This document shows, piece by piece, positions 30,515 through 39,649 of a stretch of DNA of 64,000 nucleotides (positions are counted from its first letter, which is position 1; each line of letters begins with the position of its first letter). Both the position numbers and the translations under genes were made by a program. The notes beneath the pieces are model-generated. The model did no database searches. It worked only from the letters and a program-made list of their open reading frames with translations, and was not told the DNA's origin. Origin of the DNA: Pseudomonadales bacterium (GTDB taxonomy: Bacteria; Pseudomonadota; Gammaproteobacteria; Pseudomonadales; Azotimanducaceae); NCBI GenBank assembly GCA_019090615.1, contig JAHRVQ010000013.1:1-64000 (forward strand). The letters run 5' to 3'.

Positions 30515-31247
30515 GTTTTATGCCAGCCATTTCATAGAGCGCCCTGACATCTTTAGCTTTCAGATCAGTGAACTGCCCCGCTTTAACCCTCGACGGGATA
30601 AAGAAACTGCCATATCGAACCCGTTTTAAGCGACTCACAGTTAATCCCTGCGACTCCCAAAGGCGCCTGACTTCTCTGTTTTTTCCTTCCATTAAAACAA
30701 CGTAGTACCACTGGTTTGCCGACTCGTCTTCTTCCTGTCCCTTTTTAACATCACTAAATTTTGCATGCCCATCGTCTAGCAGCACACCCTCCTTTAAAGC
30801 TTCGATTTTATCCGCAGAAACATCACCCAACACCCTTACTGCGTATTCCCGTTCAATATTTGATGAAGGATGCATTAGTTTATTAGCCAGGTTGCCATCG
30901 GTGGTAAACAGCAATAAGCCACTGGTGGAGAAATCTAATCGACCAACAGACACCCAGCGTTGGTTCTTCAAATTGGGTAGTCGATCAAAAACCGATTTTC
31001 GGCCTTCCGGGTCTTTTCGCGAGCAAATTTCGTTACTGGGCTTGTTGTAGAGAATGAAGCGATGCGTCAAAGCCTTCGAACTAACGGGCTTGCCATCAAC
31101 TAATATCCGATCTTCTGGCTCAACTCGGTCGCCCAATTTGGCCTGCTTACCATTAACCGTTATACGGCCTTCCGATATCCAGACTTCCATTCCACGACGG
31201 CTACCCAGACCCAAATTTGCAAGCACTTTCTGTAATTTATCTGACAT
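30501..31247 (-). CDS. rluB: 23S rRNA pseudouridine(2605) synthase
   Basis: Isomerises U2605 of 23S rRNA. 248 residues: an N-terminal S4 RNA-binding domain (about 1-60, LGLGSRRGMEVWISEGRITVNG) and the RsuA-family catalytic domain with Asp in VGRLDFSTSGLLLFT. It lacks the long basic C-terminal tail of E. coli RluB (291 residues) and ends RQRK at the repeat. Nine bases separate it from scpB; the scpAB-rluB order is common in gammaproteobacteria. Confidence 0.94.
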   Translation of the reverse strand: MSDKLQKVLANLGLGSRRGMEVWISEGRITVNGKQAKLGDRVEPEDRILVDGKPVSSKALTHRFILYNKPSNEICSRKDPEGRKSVFDRLPNLKNQRWVSVGRLDFSTSGLLLFTTDGNLANKLMHPSSNIEREYAVRVLGDVSADKIEALKEGVLLDDGHAKFSDVKKGQEEDESANQWYYVVLMEGKNREVRRLWESQGLTVSRLKRVRYGSFFIPSRVKAGQFTDLKAKDVRALYEMAGIKRQRK

Positions 31248-31256
31248 GTTGTTTCA

Positions 31257-32075
31257 CTACTCTGAGTCTGGAGAATTTGGAGAATCAGCGGAATCATGCT
31301 GCGTTATCTCATTGCCACTTTCAAGCGTATCCTGCTGTGACTCTGACTGTTCAGCTTGCTCTTCCACTTCAGGCTTTTTAACAAAATCGTCAATATTTTG
31401 CTGGATTTCATTCACCTGTTTTGTCACTTCTTCAAGGGTTGCTGCGGCATCTACCGTAACTTGCTGATCATCGCTAATTTCTAATGCCAGGCTACGCGGT
31501 TCAATTAGTTCTCCGGCCCCAAGATCCAGCTCTGCATTCATTTTATCCAAATCTTTTATTTCAGATAACGGTGGTAATTCATCCAGGTTTTGCAAATTAA
31601 AATAATCTAAAAATTCGCGAGTTGTAGCATAGATAGCAGGCCTGCCTGGTACGTCTCGGTGCCCAACGATACGAATCCATTCTCTTTCTAACAAACTCCG
31701 GATAATATTAGTGCTCACCGTAACACCGCGTATTTCTTCTATATCGCCACGGGTAATAGGTTGCTTATAAGCGATTAAAGCCAGGGTCTCTAATAATGCA
31801 CGGGTATATTTTGGCGGTTTCTCATCCCATAAACGACCAACCCAATCACTCAAATCAGTGCGTACCTGAAACCTGTAGCCACTAGCGACCTGCTTTAATT
31901 CAAACCCACGACCCTCAAAATCCGCCGCAATTTCGGTTAAGATATCTTTCACATCCTGCCGACTCGGTTGCTCATGCTCACCAAATAACTGGATGATGCC
32001 ATCGATACTGAGGGGTTTACCTGCAGCCAAAATTGCGCCTTCAAGAATCTGCTTTATACGGGGTATTTCGTTCAT
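31257..32075 (-). CDS. scpB: Segregation and condensation protein B
   Basis: Winged-helix kleisin partner that joins ScpA with an SMC ATPase in chromosome condensation. 272 residues: two winged-helix domains to about residue 165 (LEGAILAAGKPLSIDGII; YKQPITRGDIEEIRGV; VPGRPAIYATT), then an acidic low-complexity tail to the end (QESQQDTLESGNEI region). Typical ScpB is 180-200 residues, with tail length variable in Pseudomonas. It lies between scpA and rluB on the same strand. Confidence 0.93.
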   Translation of the reverse strand: MNEIPRIKQILEGAILAAGKPLSIDGIIQLFGEHEQPSRQDVKDILTEIAADFEGRGFELKQVASGYRFQVRTDLSDWVGRLWDEKPPKYTRALLETLALIAYKQPITRGDIEEIRGVTVSTNIIRSLLEREWIRIVGHRDVPGRPAIYATTREFLDYFNLQNLDELPPLSEIKDLDKMNAELDLGAGELIEPRSLALEISDDQQVTVDAAATLEEVTKQVNEIQQNIDDFVKKPEVEEQAEQSESQQDTLESGNEITQHDSADSPNSPDSE

Positions 32076-32224
32076 CTAGGTATGATTATCTACTGTTATG
32101 AATTGGAACCAAACAAATACTGGTTTTTCGAAATCCAGGGAAAGTGGAATAAATTATTGAACCCTTATTGAACCCTTATTGTCCAACTTAGTTGGCAATC
32201 GTCTATACCCAGCCTAAGAAATGT

Positions 32225-33214
32225 CTAGTAAACCTCGTCCAGGCTATTATCATCCGGGCTTCTAGCTTTAATATGTACAGGTGCAAAGGGTTCTGTTTGA
32301 ATAATTTCTAATAGAGACTCCTTAATTAACTCCATCATGGCAAGAAAAGTCACCACCACGCCAGCGCGGCCTTCTTCCACATTAAACAAGGATACGAAAG
32401 AAATAAATTGATCACCTGCTCGCTGCACCTGGTCCAGAATACTCGACATTCGCTCACGGGTAGAAAGTGGCTCAAGCTCAATTTTGTGAATGCCATAGGC
32501 ATCAGCGCGATTCAATACCTTTGCCAAAGCCAGCAACATTTCCTGCAACTTAATATCAGGTAAAACTCGCTCTCGTTCAATCATAGGTGCATCAGCAGAT
32601 GCTAGCCAATAATCTCGATTCAACCGATCTAATTCATCAACATCTATTGCTGCCTGTTTAAATCGTTCATATTCCTGTAAACGACGAATTAATTCGGCTC
32701 TTGGATCAGACTCGTCATCCTCGTCTTCAGCATGCCTGGGTAGCAACATGCGAGATTTAACCTCCGCGAGCACCGCCGCCATAACCAGATATTCCGCTGC
32801 CAATTCCCACTGCATATCTTTCATGAATTCAATATAATCCATGTACTGACGGGTTATTTCTGCCACTTGAATATTCAAAATATCGAGATTCTGGCGTTTG
32901 ATAAGATAAAGCAGCAGGTCCAGAGGACCTTCAAATGCCTCAAGAATGACTTCCAGTGCATCCGGCGGAATATATAAATCCAACGGCATTTGGGTCATCG
33001 GCTGACCCTCTACTACAGCAAAAGGCATTTCCGCCTGAGCACCGCCTGCCTCAGGAATGATATCAATATCTATCGTTTCCCTGGCGATCATGGGATCTTT
33101 AACAGACTCAACCATCTCATCGCTTTCTTGATCTTCAAGTCCACCAACAGGCCCTACGCTAGCTTTTGATTGACCTTGCGGACCGGTAGATGCTTCATCT
33201 ATGGCGTCTGGCAT
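32225..33214 (-). CDS. scpA: Segregation and condensation protein A (kleisin)
   Basis: Kleisin subunit bridging the SMC heads. The core begins at about residue 87 (VILEAFEGPLDLLLYLIKRQN, family signature) and includes YLVMAAVLAEVKSRMLLP and the C-terminal winged helix VVVTFLAMMELIKESLL. The first ~85 residues are a non-conserved acidic extension, giving 329 residues. The start is not settled; no good Shine-Dalgarno is seen and a shorter start is possible. Sixteen bases separate it from trpS. Confidence 0.92.
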   Translation of the reverse strand: MPDAIDEASTGPQGQSKASVGPVGGLEDQESDEMVESVKDPMIARETIDIDIIPEAGGAQAEMPFAVVEGQPMTQMPLDLYIPPDALEVILEAFEGPLDLLLYLIKRQNLDILNIQVAEITRQYMDYIEFMKDMQWELAAEYLVMAAVLAEVKSRMLLPRHAEDEDDESDPRAELIRRLQEYERFKQAAIDVDELDRLNRDYWLASADAPMIERERVLPDIKLQEMLLALAKVLNRADAYGIHKIELEPLSTRERMSSILDQVQRAGDQFISFVSLFNVEEGRAGVVVTFLAMMELIKESLLEIIQTEPFAPVHIKARSPDDNSLDEVY

Positions 33215-33230
33215 ACGAGCAAATCCATCA

Positions 33231-34445
33231 CTAGCGGTAGTTTAATCCCATAGCCTGGCGCACATCTTCTAATGTAGCTCTAGCAATTGTTCTTGCTTTT
33301 TCACAGCCTTCAGCAACTATTGACCTGACCAGGTCAGGGTTATTTTCATATTGCTCAGCACGCTCCAGCATTGGCTGCTGCTCTTTGATTATCGAGTCGA
33401 TCAAGGGTTTTTTACAATCAATGCAACCAATACCAGCCGTAGTACATCCCGCTTGAACCCAATCTCTTACATCTTTATCAGAGTATATGATATGCCATTT
33501 GAACACAGGACATTTATCCGGATCGCCTGGATCAGTACGTCTTACTCTAGCCGGATCGGTTGTCATGGTCCTAACTTTTTTCTCTACAGACTCAGGCGCT
33601 TCGCGCAGAGCAATGGTATTGCCATAGGATTTTGACATCTTTGCACCATCAAGGCCTGGCACAACTGCGGTCTCTGTCAACAACGCCTGGGGCTCAGGCA
33701 ATATCACCTTGCCACCACCTTCCAGATAACCAAATAAACGATCTCGATCACCCAAAGATATATTCTGTTGCTCCTGGATTAATGCCTGCGCCTTTTCCAA
33801 CGCTTCATGGTTGCCTTTTTCCTGAAATTCTCGGCGTAACTGGCGATACATTTTGGCATGTTTACGGCCCATCTTTTTAATTGCTTCCTGAGCTAATTCT
33901 TCATAACCAGAATCTCGACCAAATATATGATTAAAACGACGTGCGACCTCTCGGGTCATCTCTACGTGGGGCACCTGGTCCCCGCCTACCGGTACCTGGC
34001 CCGCCTTATAAATCAGAATATCAGCACCTTGCAACACCGGATAACCAAGAAACCCATAAGTGGTCAAATCACGATCAGTCAACTTTGATTGCTGGTCTTT
34101 GTAACTGGGTACCCGTTCCAGCCAGCCTAACGGTGTAATCATTGAAAGTAATAGATGCAACTCAGCATGTTCGGGCACCTTTGACTGAATGAACATACTC
34201 GCCGAGCCTGGATTAATACCTGCCGCCAACCAGTCGATAACCATGGACCAGACATTTTCTTCAATAACTTCAGGGTTTTCATAATGGGTAGTTAACGCAT
34301 GCCAATCAGCGACGAAGAACATGCAATCATATTCATGTTGAAGCCGGGCCCAGTTTTTTAATACGCCATGATAATGACCGAGATGTAAGTTTCCGGTCGG
34401 ACGCATACCAGACAGAACGCGTTTTTGTGCTTCGAGCAAACTCAA
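33231..34445 (-). CDS. trpS: Tryptophan--tRNA ligase
   Basis: Class I synthetase for tRNA-Trp. HIGH-like motif HLGHYHG at 21-27 and KMSKS as AKMSKSYGN. At 404 residues it is the long form with a ~60-residue insertion in the second half (HAKMYRQLRREFQEKG...) and a Cys pair (CIDCKKP) near the C-terminus, as in Pseudomonas TrpRS, unlike the 334-residue E. coli enzyme. It heads trpS-scpA-scpB-rluB. Confidence 0.95.
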   Translation of the reverse strand: MSLLEAQKRVLSGMRPTGNLHLGHYHGVLKNWARLQHEYDCMFFVADWHALTTHYENPEVIEENVWSMVIDWLAAGINPGSASMFIQSKVPEHAELHLLLSMITPLGWLERVPSYKDQQSKLTDRDLTTYGFLGYPVLQGADILIYKAGQVPVGGDQVPHVEMTREVARRFNHIFGRDSGYEELAQEAIKKMGRKHAKMYRQLRREFQEKGNHEALEKAQALIQEQQNISLGDRDRLFGYLEGGGKVILPEPQALLTETAVVPGLDGAKMSKSYGNTIALREAPESVEKKVRTMTTDPARVRRTDPGDPDKCPVFKWHIIYSDKDVRDWVQAGCTTAGIGCIDCKKPLIDSIIKEQQPMLERAEQYENNPDLVRSIVAEGCEKARTIARATLEDVRQAMGLNYR

Positions 34446-34595
34446 GGAATCACCTGATATTTAGAAAAAAATGTAGCGACTGTCAAACTAACAATCTGAA
34501 ATTAACGCAAGGTCCTACCCTACTCAATTAAACCTGGCAGGCCCTCATATTGCATTATATAGGCGCACCTGCCACTTGTCGCCATAGAGGTAGAA

Positions 34596-34690
34596 AAAGA
34601 GCCCTCAGCTGCTCTAAATAAAGAGCCTCAGCTGTTCTAAATAAAGAGCCTCAGCTGCTCTAAATAAAGAGCCCTCAGCCGTTCTTATCA
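34596..34690. repeat. Tandem ~25-bp repeat, four copies
   Basis: Unit AAAGAGCC(C)TCAGCTGCTCTAAAT recurs three to four times upstream of trpS and just after yciO, with a partial fifth copy (AAGCCCTCAGCCACC). Each unit contains GAGC...GCTC, a four-base-pair inverted repeat. Copies differ by one base or a single-base indel. Confidence 0.88.
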
Positions 34691-34698
34691 ACAAGCCC

Positions 34699-35322
34699 TC
34701 AGCCACCAAAAATTTTAAGATCGCCGCATCCTTGCCGAATAACCTCCGGCAAGTCCTGTTCCAGGTTAACAACACTGGTAGATTCAAGCCCGCCAAAACC
34801 ACCATCAATAACTAAATCGACCTGGTGTTCCAATAATTCTCTTATTTCAGCCGGATCAGATAATGGATATTCAGCGTCAGGTAAAATTAAAGTAGTACTC
34901 ATCATAGGTTCATTCAGCGCCATAAGCATTGCTCGGCAGATATTATTATCAGGTACTCGCAGCCCAATGGTTTTACGTTTCGGATGGATTAAACGTTTGG
35001 GTACCTCTTTTGTCGCCTGAAGAATAAAGGTATAAGGACCTGGAGTGGCATGTTTCAACAGTCGATAAGCACTATTATTCACCTTGGCATAGGTACCAAG
35101 CTCCGATAAATCACGGCATATCAGGGTAAGATTATGATCATCGCTCAGGCGACGAATCATTCGAACTCTCTCCAATGCATGCTTATCGCCTATGTGGCAT
35201 CCCAGCGCATAGGCCGAATCCGTCGGATACGCCACAACACCACCTGCATGAATAATATCTACTGCCTGATGAATCAGACGACTTTGAGGATTATCCGGAT
35301 GAATTCTAAAATATTGGCTCAT
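34699..35322 (-). CDS. yciO: YciO/Sua5-family threonylcarbamoyl-AMP synthase-like protein
   Basis: YrdC-fold protein. The best match I recognise is E. coli YciO (start MSQ-FxIHPDNPQ, then GGVVAYPTDSAYALGC, KKRKTIGLRVP-like motif and STTLILP). Family members Sua5/TsaC make threonylcarbamoyl-AMP for tRNA t6A; the YciO branch is a paralogue with unproven activity. I start at the ATG of MSQYFRIHP (35322), giving 207 residues; an ATG five codons upstream is possible. It is divergent from yciB, a common pairing in gammaproteobacteria. Confidence 0.92.
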   Translation of the reverse strand: MSQYFRIHPDNPQSRLIHQAVDIIHAGGVVAYPTDSAYALGCHIGDKHALERVRMIRRLSDDHNLTLICRDLSELGTYAKVNNSAYRLLKHATPGPYTFILQATKEVPKRLIHPKRKTIGLRVPDNNICRAMLMALNEPMMSTTLILPDAEYPLSDPAEIRELLEHQVDLVIDGGFGGLESTSVVNLEQDLPEVIRQGCGDLKIFGG

Positions 35323-35399
35323 AGGATATTGTAACATGCAGATGCTAAACTACCTGGCTAAAATAATTTATCATTTCTCTTTAACTGATTAGTACGCCT

Positions 35400-35969
35400 A
35401 TGAAACAGTTCACTGAATTCCTGCCAATAGCGATCTTCGCTGGGGTGTATTTTTATACCAAAGATATTTTCATCAGTACCGGCGTCCTAATGGCGGCAAT
35501 GACACTGCAGGTTCTATACGAATTTATTACCACTAAAACTGTTGCCAAACAAACTCGATTTATCTTTGCCAGCATCATTATATTAGGCGCGCTCACATTA
35601 ATATTTAGAGATGAAGTATTTATTAAATGGAAACCTACCCTGGTAAACTGGGCTTTTTGTGTGGCTCTGATCGTGAGTCAGCTGATGGCGAAAGAAAATC
35701 CGTTAAAAAAGATGCTGGGTGAACAACTGCCGTTACCAGATAACGCCTGGAAAAACCTGACAATAGGCTGGAGCCTGGGCTTTTTTATCGCCGGCGCACT
35801 CAATCTTGTGGTTGCCTACAACTTTAGCATGGACTTCTGGGTCAGCTATAAGCTAATCGGGGGTTTCGCAATTACGCTGATTTACATTATCATCACCATG
35901 ATCTATTTGGTGAAAGGCGGATATTTACAAGAACCTGAATCAAACCCGCAATCGACGAAAGTAGAATAA
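35400..35969 (+). CDS. yciB: Inner-membrane septation protein A (YciB family)
   Basis: Multi-pass membrane protein of 189 residues with five to six hydrophobic segments. E. coli YciB affects cell division and envelope integrity. Family hallmarks: start MKQFTEFLPIAIFAGVYF and the NWAFCVALIVSQLM region. yciB-yciI-SH3 protein on one strand is a familiar order. The gap of ~150 bp to yciI contains a duplicated tgactcttattcatag (about 36016-36047). Confidence 0.93.
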   Translation: MKQFTEFLPIAIFAGVYFYTKDIFISTGVLMAAMTLQVLYEFITTKTVAKQTRFIFASIIILGALTLIFRDEVFIKWKPTLVNWAFCVALIVSQLMAKENPLKKMLGEQLPLPDNAWKNLTIGWSLGFFIAGALNLVVAYNFSMDFWVSYKLIGGFAITLIYIIITMIYLVKGGYLQEPESNPQSTKVE

Positions 35970-36119
35970 AACGGCGCATATTACAGCCCATAGCGGTGAA
36001 CTGAATCCACTTTTGTGACTCTTATTCATAGTGACTCTTATTCATAGTAGTGCCAAAATAGGTAACCACTTAATCGTTGCGGCCTGCCTGTCCACCATAG
36101 AATTATTATAAGGAACCTC

Positions 36120-36419
36120 ATGTTGTACGCCATTATTAGCCAGGATGTAACCAATAGTCTGGAGTTAAGACAACAAACTCGCGCAGCCCATCTCGAACGC
36201 CTTGATTCACTTATTAAAAGCGGCCGCCTGATTCTTGCTGGTCCACATCCAGCCATTGATAACGAAGACCCCGGAGACGCTGGTTTCACCGGCAGCCTTA
36301 TCGTGGCTGAATTTCCCTCTCTCAAAGATGCCCAGCAATGGGCCGATGCTGACCCTTATGTGGCAGCGGGCGTGTATCAACAGGTACAGGTAAAACCCTT
36401 CAAAAAGGTTCTGCCATGA
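36120..36419 (+). CDS. yciI: YciI-like protein
   Basis: 99-residue dimeric ferredoxin-like fold protein of the YCII/DGPF group. Sequence starts MLYAIISQD, with [19 protein letters not shown] and conserved HPA(I) and [11 protein letters not shown] segments. Function in cells is not established. Its stop overlaps the next start (ATGA at 36416), indicating coupling. Confidence 0.92.
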   Translation: MLYAIISQDVTNSLELRQQTRAAHLERLDSLIKSGRLILAGPHPAIDNEDPGDAGFTGSLIVAEFPSLKDAQQWADADPYVAAGVYQQVQVKPFKKVLP

Positions 36420-37108
36420 ACCAGCGCCATCCAATTACGGTATTTTTACCGCTCATGATGGCACCCCTAATAGCGCTGCTAGCAGGAATCAGTAATGCCG
36501 AACAGGTCTATGTTCGTGATACCGTATATGTGCCCTTACGCAGTGGTCAATCTATTAAACACGGCATTTTACATCAGGGTATTCGCAGCGGTACTGCACT
36601 TGAAAAACTCGATACCAACGAAGATACCGGCTACAGCCTGGTACGCACAGAGAGCGGCCTGGAAGGCTGGATGCTAAGCCAATATCTGGTTTCAACACCC
36701 ATAGCCGCCGATCTGCTTGATGAAACCTCTGAAAAACTTAATACGCTAGACAATAACTACCAGCAGGCATTAGCTAAAATCGACCAACAACTTAGGGCTT
36801 TTGAAACTAAAGCTGAGCAGCTCATTACACTCGAAGCAGCACATGCCGAAGTAAAACAGGACCTACAACGCATTACAGAATTATCTGCCGGCGTGATTCG
36901 CATTAATCAACAAAATAAAGCATTAAAAACAGAACGTAGCGAATTAAATCAGGAAATCAACGACCTCTATAATAGAAATAGTGATCTGGAAAACACAACC
37001 TACCAATCGTGGTTCTTAGGTGGCGCCTGCACTGTCCTCATTAGCCTGTTGGTAGGCTTCTGGGTAGCCAGAAAAGTATACCTGACAAACAATAATCGCT
37101 GGGATTAA
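36416..37108 (+). CDS. SH3 and membrane-anchor domain protein (YgiM/TIGR04211 type)
   Basis: 230 residues: signal peptide (about 1-28), a bacterial SH3 domain (about 30-92, [14 protein letters not shown] ... [11 protein letters not shown]), a periplasmic coiled coil (about 100-195), and a C-terminal membrane segment ([20 protein letters not shown]) followed by a short basic tail. This layout matches the SH3-anchor family related to E. coli YgiM. The role is presumed to be peptidoglycan binding, but this is inference. It is coupled to yciI by a four-base overlap and lies five bases before pdxJ. Confidence 0.85.
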   Translation: MNQRHPITVFLPLMMAPLIALLAGISNAEQVYVRDTVYVPLRSGQSIKHGILHQGIRSGTALEKLDTNEDTGYSLVRTESGLEGWMLSQYLVSTPIAADLLDETSEKLNTLDNNYQQALAKIDQQLRAFETKAEQLITLEAAHAEVKQDLQRITELSAGVIRINQQNKALKTERSELNQEINDLYNRNSDLENTTYQSWFLGGACTVLISLLVGFWVARKVYLTNNNRWD

Positions 37109-37113
37109 AGCAA

Positions 37114-37884
37114 GTGCCAAAATTAAGCGTTAATCTCAACAAAGTTGCACTAATTCGCAATTCTCGCGACACCCGTATTCCGGATATTGTGCTGGCGGCA
37201 AAAACTGCGATAGACGCTGGCGCAGCGGGCATAACGGTGCATCCAAGGCCGGATCAGCGCCATATCAGACCGGACGACGTCAGACGACTAGCGGCATTAC
37301 TTGCAGAAGACCAATACAAAGATATTGAATTTAATATAGAAGGCAATCCCTTCGCCATGGCAGAAACCAATGGCTATCCCGGTTTCCTCGCACTGGTGGC
37401 AGAAATCAAACCCCATCAGGCGACCCTGGTCCCTGATTCACCAACACAACTCACATCAGATCATGGCTGGGATCTATGTGGCGGCGAGAATGAAAAATTG
37501 GCTGGCATGATATCTGACCTGAAACAGCAGAATATCCGAGTTAGTCTGTTTATGGATTCAAACCTGGCGCAGATACGACAGGCGGCTCAAATCGGCGCTG
37601 ACCGGATCGAGTTTTACACCGGTCCCTACGCAGATGCCTATCCAGACCACCAGCAAACATTATCTTCATTTATCACCGCAGCAACACTTGCCAGTGAGTT
37701 AAGCCTGGGTATTAATGCTGGGCACGACCTTAATCTGGAAAACCTGGATGTTTTTTGCACGGCTATCCCAGATCTGGATGAAGTCTCAATTGGTCATGCT
37801 ATTATTACAGATGCTCTATGGATGGGCCTTACTACTACCGTTGAAAAATATGTCGCCATTTTATCTTCAAAACGAAATACCTGA
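37114..37884 (+). CDS. pdxJ: Pyridoxine 5'-phosphate synthase, divergent
   Basis: Condenses 3-amino-2-oxopropyl phosphate with 1-deoxyxylulose 5-phosphate to give pyridoxine 5'-phosphate. GTG start. 256 residues form a TIM barrel; key motifs SVNLNKVALIRNSRDTR, GITVHPRPDQRHIR, FNIEGNPF and INAGHDLNLENL are present. These read closer to the Bacteroidetes-type PdxJ, with NxN and PxPDxRHIR, than to the E. coli type (VNIDHIATLR). In other gammaproteobacteria pdxJ sits in the recO-acpS cluster, so its location here also differs. Catalytic residues appear kept. Confidence 0.9.
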   Translation: MPKLSVNLNKVALIRNSRDTRIPDIVLAAKTAIDAGAAGITVHPRPDQRHIRPDDVRRLAALLAEDQYKDIEFNIEGNPFAMAETNGYPGFLALVAEIKPHQATLVPDSPTQLTSDHGWDLCGGENEKLAGMISDLKQQNIRVSLFMDSNLAQIRQAAQIGADRIEFYTGPYADAYPDHQQTLSSFITAATLASELSLGINAGHDLNLENLDVFCTAIPDLDEVSIGHAIITDALWMGLTTTVEKYVAILSSKRNT

Positions 37885-38020
37885 CGTCTAGAGCCTACCT
37901 GGCGTTTAAATATGATAATTTGGCCCAGCCTCAAACAGGCGGTTTTCCACACGCATTTGGACTTAAGGGTTACAATGCGTATCATCTCAACCACTTTCAA
38001 CTCAAAGCTCGACGGAAATC

Positions 38021-38506
38021 ATGAATTCTACAGTTAAAAACATCATAGTTAGCATTATTCTGGCGGCGATCACATACGTCATCATAGCCTTTATCAACGA
38101 TATAAATTCTCCAATGCCCGCGTCCGGTCCAGACATTCTTGTATTAGGTATAATTTTTATCGCGATCTTTAGCACTACCTTTTTACCGCAGGGCACCAAT
38201 GCCATACCGGAATCAAACTCAAATACAGCGTCAGAAACAGTCTCGGCTAGCCATACAGAAACACATGCAGATGCCGGCTCCGATTTAGATTTAGAAACAG
38301 GCACCGTCAAGTGGTTCAACATCAAAAAAGGCTTCGGTTTTATTACTCGCGACCAGGGCGACGACGTATTTGTCCATTATCGTAATATACAGGGCAAGGG
38401 GCGCAGAACGATTGCTGAAGGCCAAAAGGTACAATTTGTCGTTATTGACGGCGATAAAGGCCTCCAGGCCGATCAGGTTGAAGCAATAAAAGCTGAAACG
38501 ACTTAG
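38021..38506 (+). CDS. Membrane-anchored cold-shock domain protein
   Basis: 161 residues: two hydrophobic segments (about 6-24 and 38-55), a polar Ser/Glu/Thr-rich linker (60-90), and a C-terminal cold-shock domain (92-157) with RNP1 KGFGFIT and RNP2 DVFVHY. Cold-shock domains bind single-stranded nucleic acid; soluble CspA is usually ~70 residues. The membrane anchor would place the nucleic-acid-binding domain at the inner membrane. Similar membrane-linked CSD proteins occur in marine gammaproteobacteria, but the function is unproven. Confidence 0.87.
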   Translation: MNSTVKNIIVSIILAAITYVIIAFINDINSPMPASGPDILVLGIIFIAIFSTTFLPQGTNAIPESNSNTASETVSASHTETHADAGSDLDLETGTVKWFNIKKGFGFITRDQGDDVFVHYRNIQGKGRRTIAEGQKVQFVVIDGDKGLQADQVEAIKAETT

Positions 38507-38617
38507 CGGTTTTACTCTTAGCAGCTCTAATTAAGAAGGAATTTTCGTTAAGGCCAGGCAGATCACATCCACCTGCGCTACTCAACCTATCCAAAAGAGT
38601 ACATCCAAAAACGACCT

Positions 38618-39040
38618 ATGCATCAGATTATTTTCGTCGCGGCGGAAGACAGCGCTCAAGCCATCGAGTGGGATGAAAACCCGGCTGATTCATTTCCCTG
38701 CATGACCAGTCAGCAATTCCATCGGGATGCCAGAGCGCAGTTGTACGCACTGGCAACCGGGGCATTTCTAGCAGAAGCCGCCGAGATGGAATATCTGGCA
38801 AAAACCTTATCTGATGACGGGCCCTACCTTTATCAATTCACAGCACCACTGATACAGGCCCTGGCACAACTCAATGAAGACCAGGTTGAGGCGCTAGCCA
38901 ACCATTGGCTTGAATGTGAAGAGATTGAAAACCTTGACCTAAGCAACAACGATCTACACGATTTCATTTTTCAACTGATTCATTTTTGTCAACTCTCGGT
39001 CAATGACGGGCTAAACATTTACGTTTACTCCGACGACTAA
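38618..39040 (+). CDS. Hypothetical acidic protein
   Basis: 140 residues, acidic (many Asp and Glu), starting MHQIIFVAAEDSAQAIEWDE, with predicted helices and two Cys (FPCMTS, LECEEI). No signal peptide, membrane segment or motif I recognise. It ends VYSDD. It is on the same strand as its neighbours, between the CSD protein and yciH. Function unknown. Confidence 0.65.
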   Translation: MHQIIFVAAEDSAQAIEWDENPADSFPCMTSQQFHRDARAQLYALATGAFLAEAAEMEYLAKTLSDDGPYLYQFTAPLIQALAQLNEDQVEALANHWLECEEIENLDLSNNDLHDFIFQLIHFCQLSVNDGLNIYVYSDD

Positions 39041-39085
39041 ACGGCACTGCGGAACTGCTACAACCAGAGCACTAATATTGTTCAG

Positions 39086-39205
39086 GGAAAACCAGGTCCA
39101 GAAAAACTAGGCCCAGGAAAACCAGGTCCAGGAAAACCAGGTCCAAAAAAACAACGTCCAGGAAAACAATATTCTGGAAAACAATGCCCAGGAAAATAAT
39201 GTCCG
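39086..39205 (+). repeat. 15-bp tandem repeat array spanning the yciH start
   Basis: Eight diverging units of GGAAAACCAGGTCCA (39086-39205). Because the period is 15, the yciH frame runs through it without a stop back to 39076, reading Arg/Lys/Thr-rich (RSRKT-like). Units 7 and 8 have ATG in place of AGG-type codons, giving the two candidate starts at 39184 and 39199. Each unit also holds AGGA, a Shine-Dalgarno-like core. Confidence 0.9.
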
Positions 39206-39576
39206 GAAAAAACACTGTCTATTCTACTGACCAGGGCAAACACTGCAGCCGATGTTCTAAGCCTCAGGCTCAATGCCAATGTAAATCACGTACCAGGAGC
39301 GCCTCAAGTGGCTTACAATCAAGCGCTAAAGTCTCTGATGGCATTGTCCGATTACATAGACAATCCAAAGGCAGAGCGGGTAAACCCGTGACTCTGATAA
39401 CAGGGTTAGATATCAAGATGGAGGAACTAAAAAAACTCGCAAAAACCATCAAAACCAAATGCGGCGTCGGCGGCAAAATTGAGGGTCACGATATTCTGCT
39501 TCAGGGAGACAAACGCGCAATGATAAAAATCGAGCTTGAAAGTCTGGGGTATACCGTCAAAATTGCTGGCGGCTAA
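39199..39576 (+). CDS. yciH: Translation initiation factor Sui1/YciH
   Basis: Bacterial eIF1-like protein that binds the 30S subunit and can affect initiation fidelity; E. coli YciH represses translation under stress. 125 residues from ATG 39199 (MSGKNTVYSTDQG); ATG 39184 adds five residues. An N-terminal Cys cluster (CSRCSKPQAQCQCKS) resembles a zinc site seen in other YciH proteins. The SUI1 core is KGRAGKPVTLITGLDIK ... KTKCGVGGKIEGHDILLQGD. The start lies within a tandem repeat, so its exact N-terminus is uncertain. Confidence 0.9.
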   Translation: MSGKNTVYSTDQGKHCSRCSKPQAQCQCKSRTRSASSGLQSSAKVSDGIVRLHRQSKGRAGKPVTLITGLDIKMEELKKLAKTIKTKCGVGGKIEGHDILLQGDKRAMIKIELESLGYTVKIAGG

Positions 39577-39649
39577 GCTACTTTAGTAACCCCTTTCGAT
39601 ACACCCTCAATACAACGCCCAAAACCTGACCCACTGTATGTAGCCAACA

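Noticed and set aside
39082-39279. Minus-strand open frame with FPGxGFPG-type repeats.
   Set aside because: It is the antisense shadow of the 15-bp tandem repeat upstream of yciH, with no start signal of its own.
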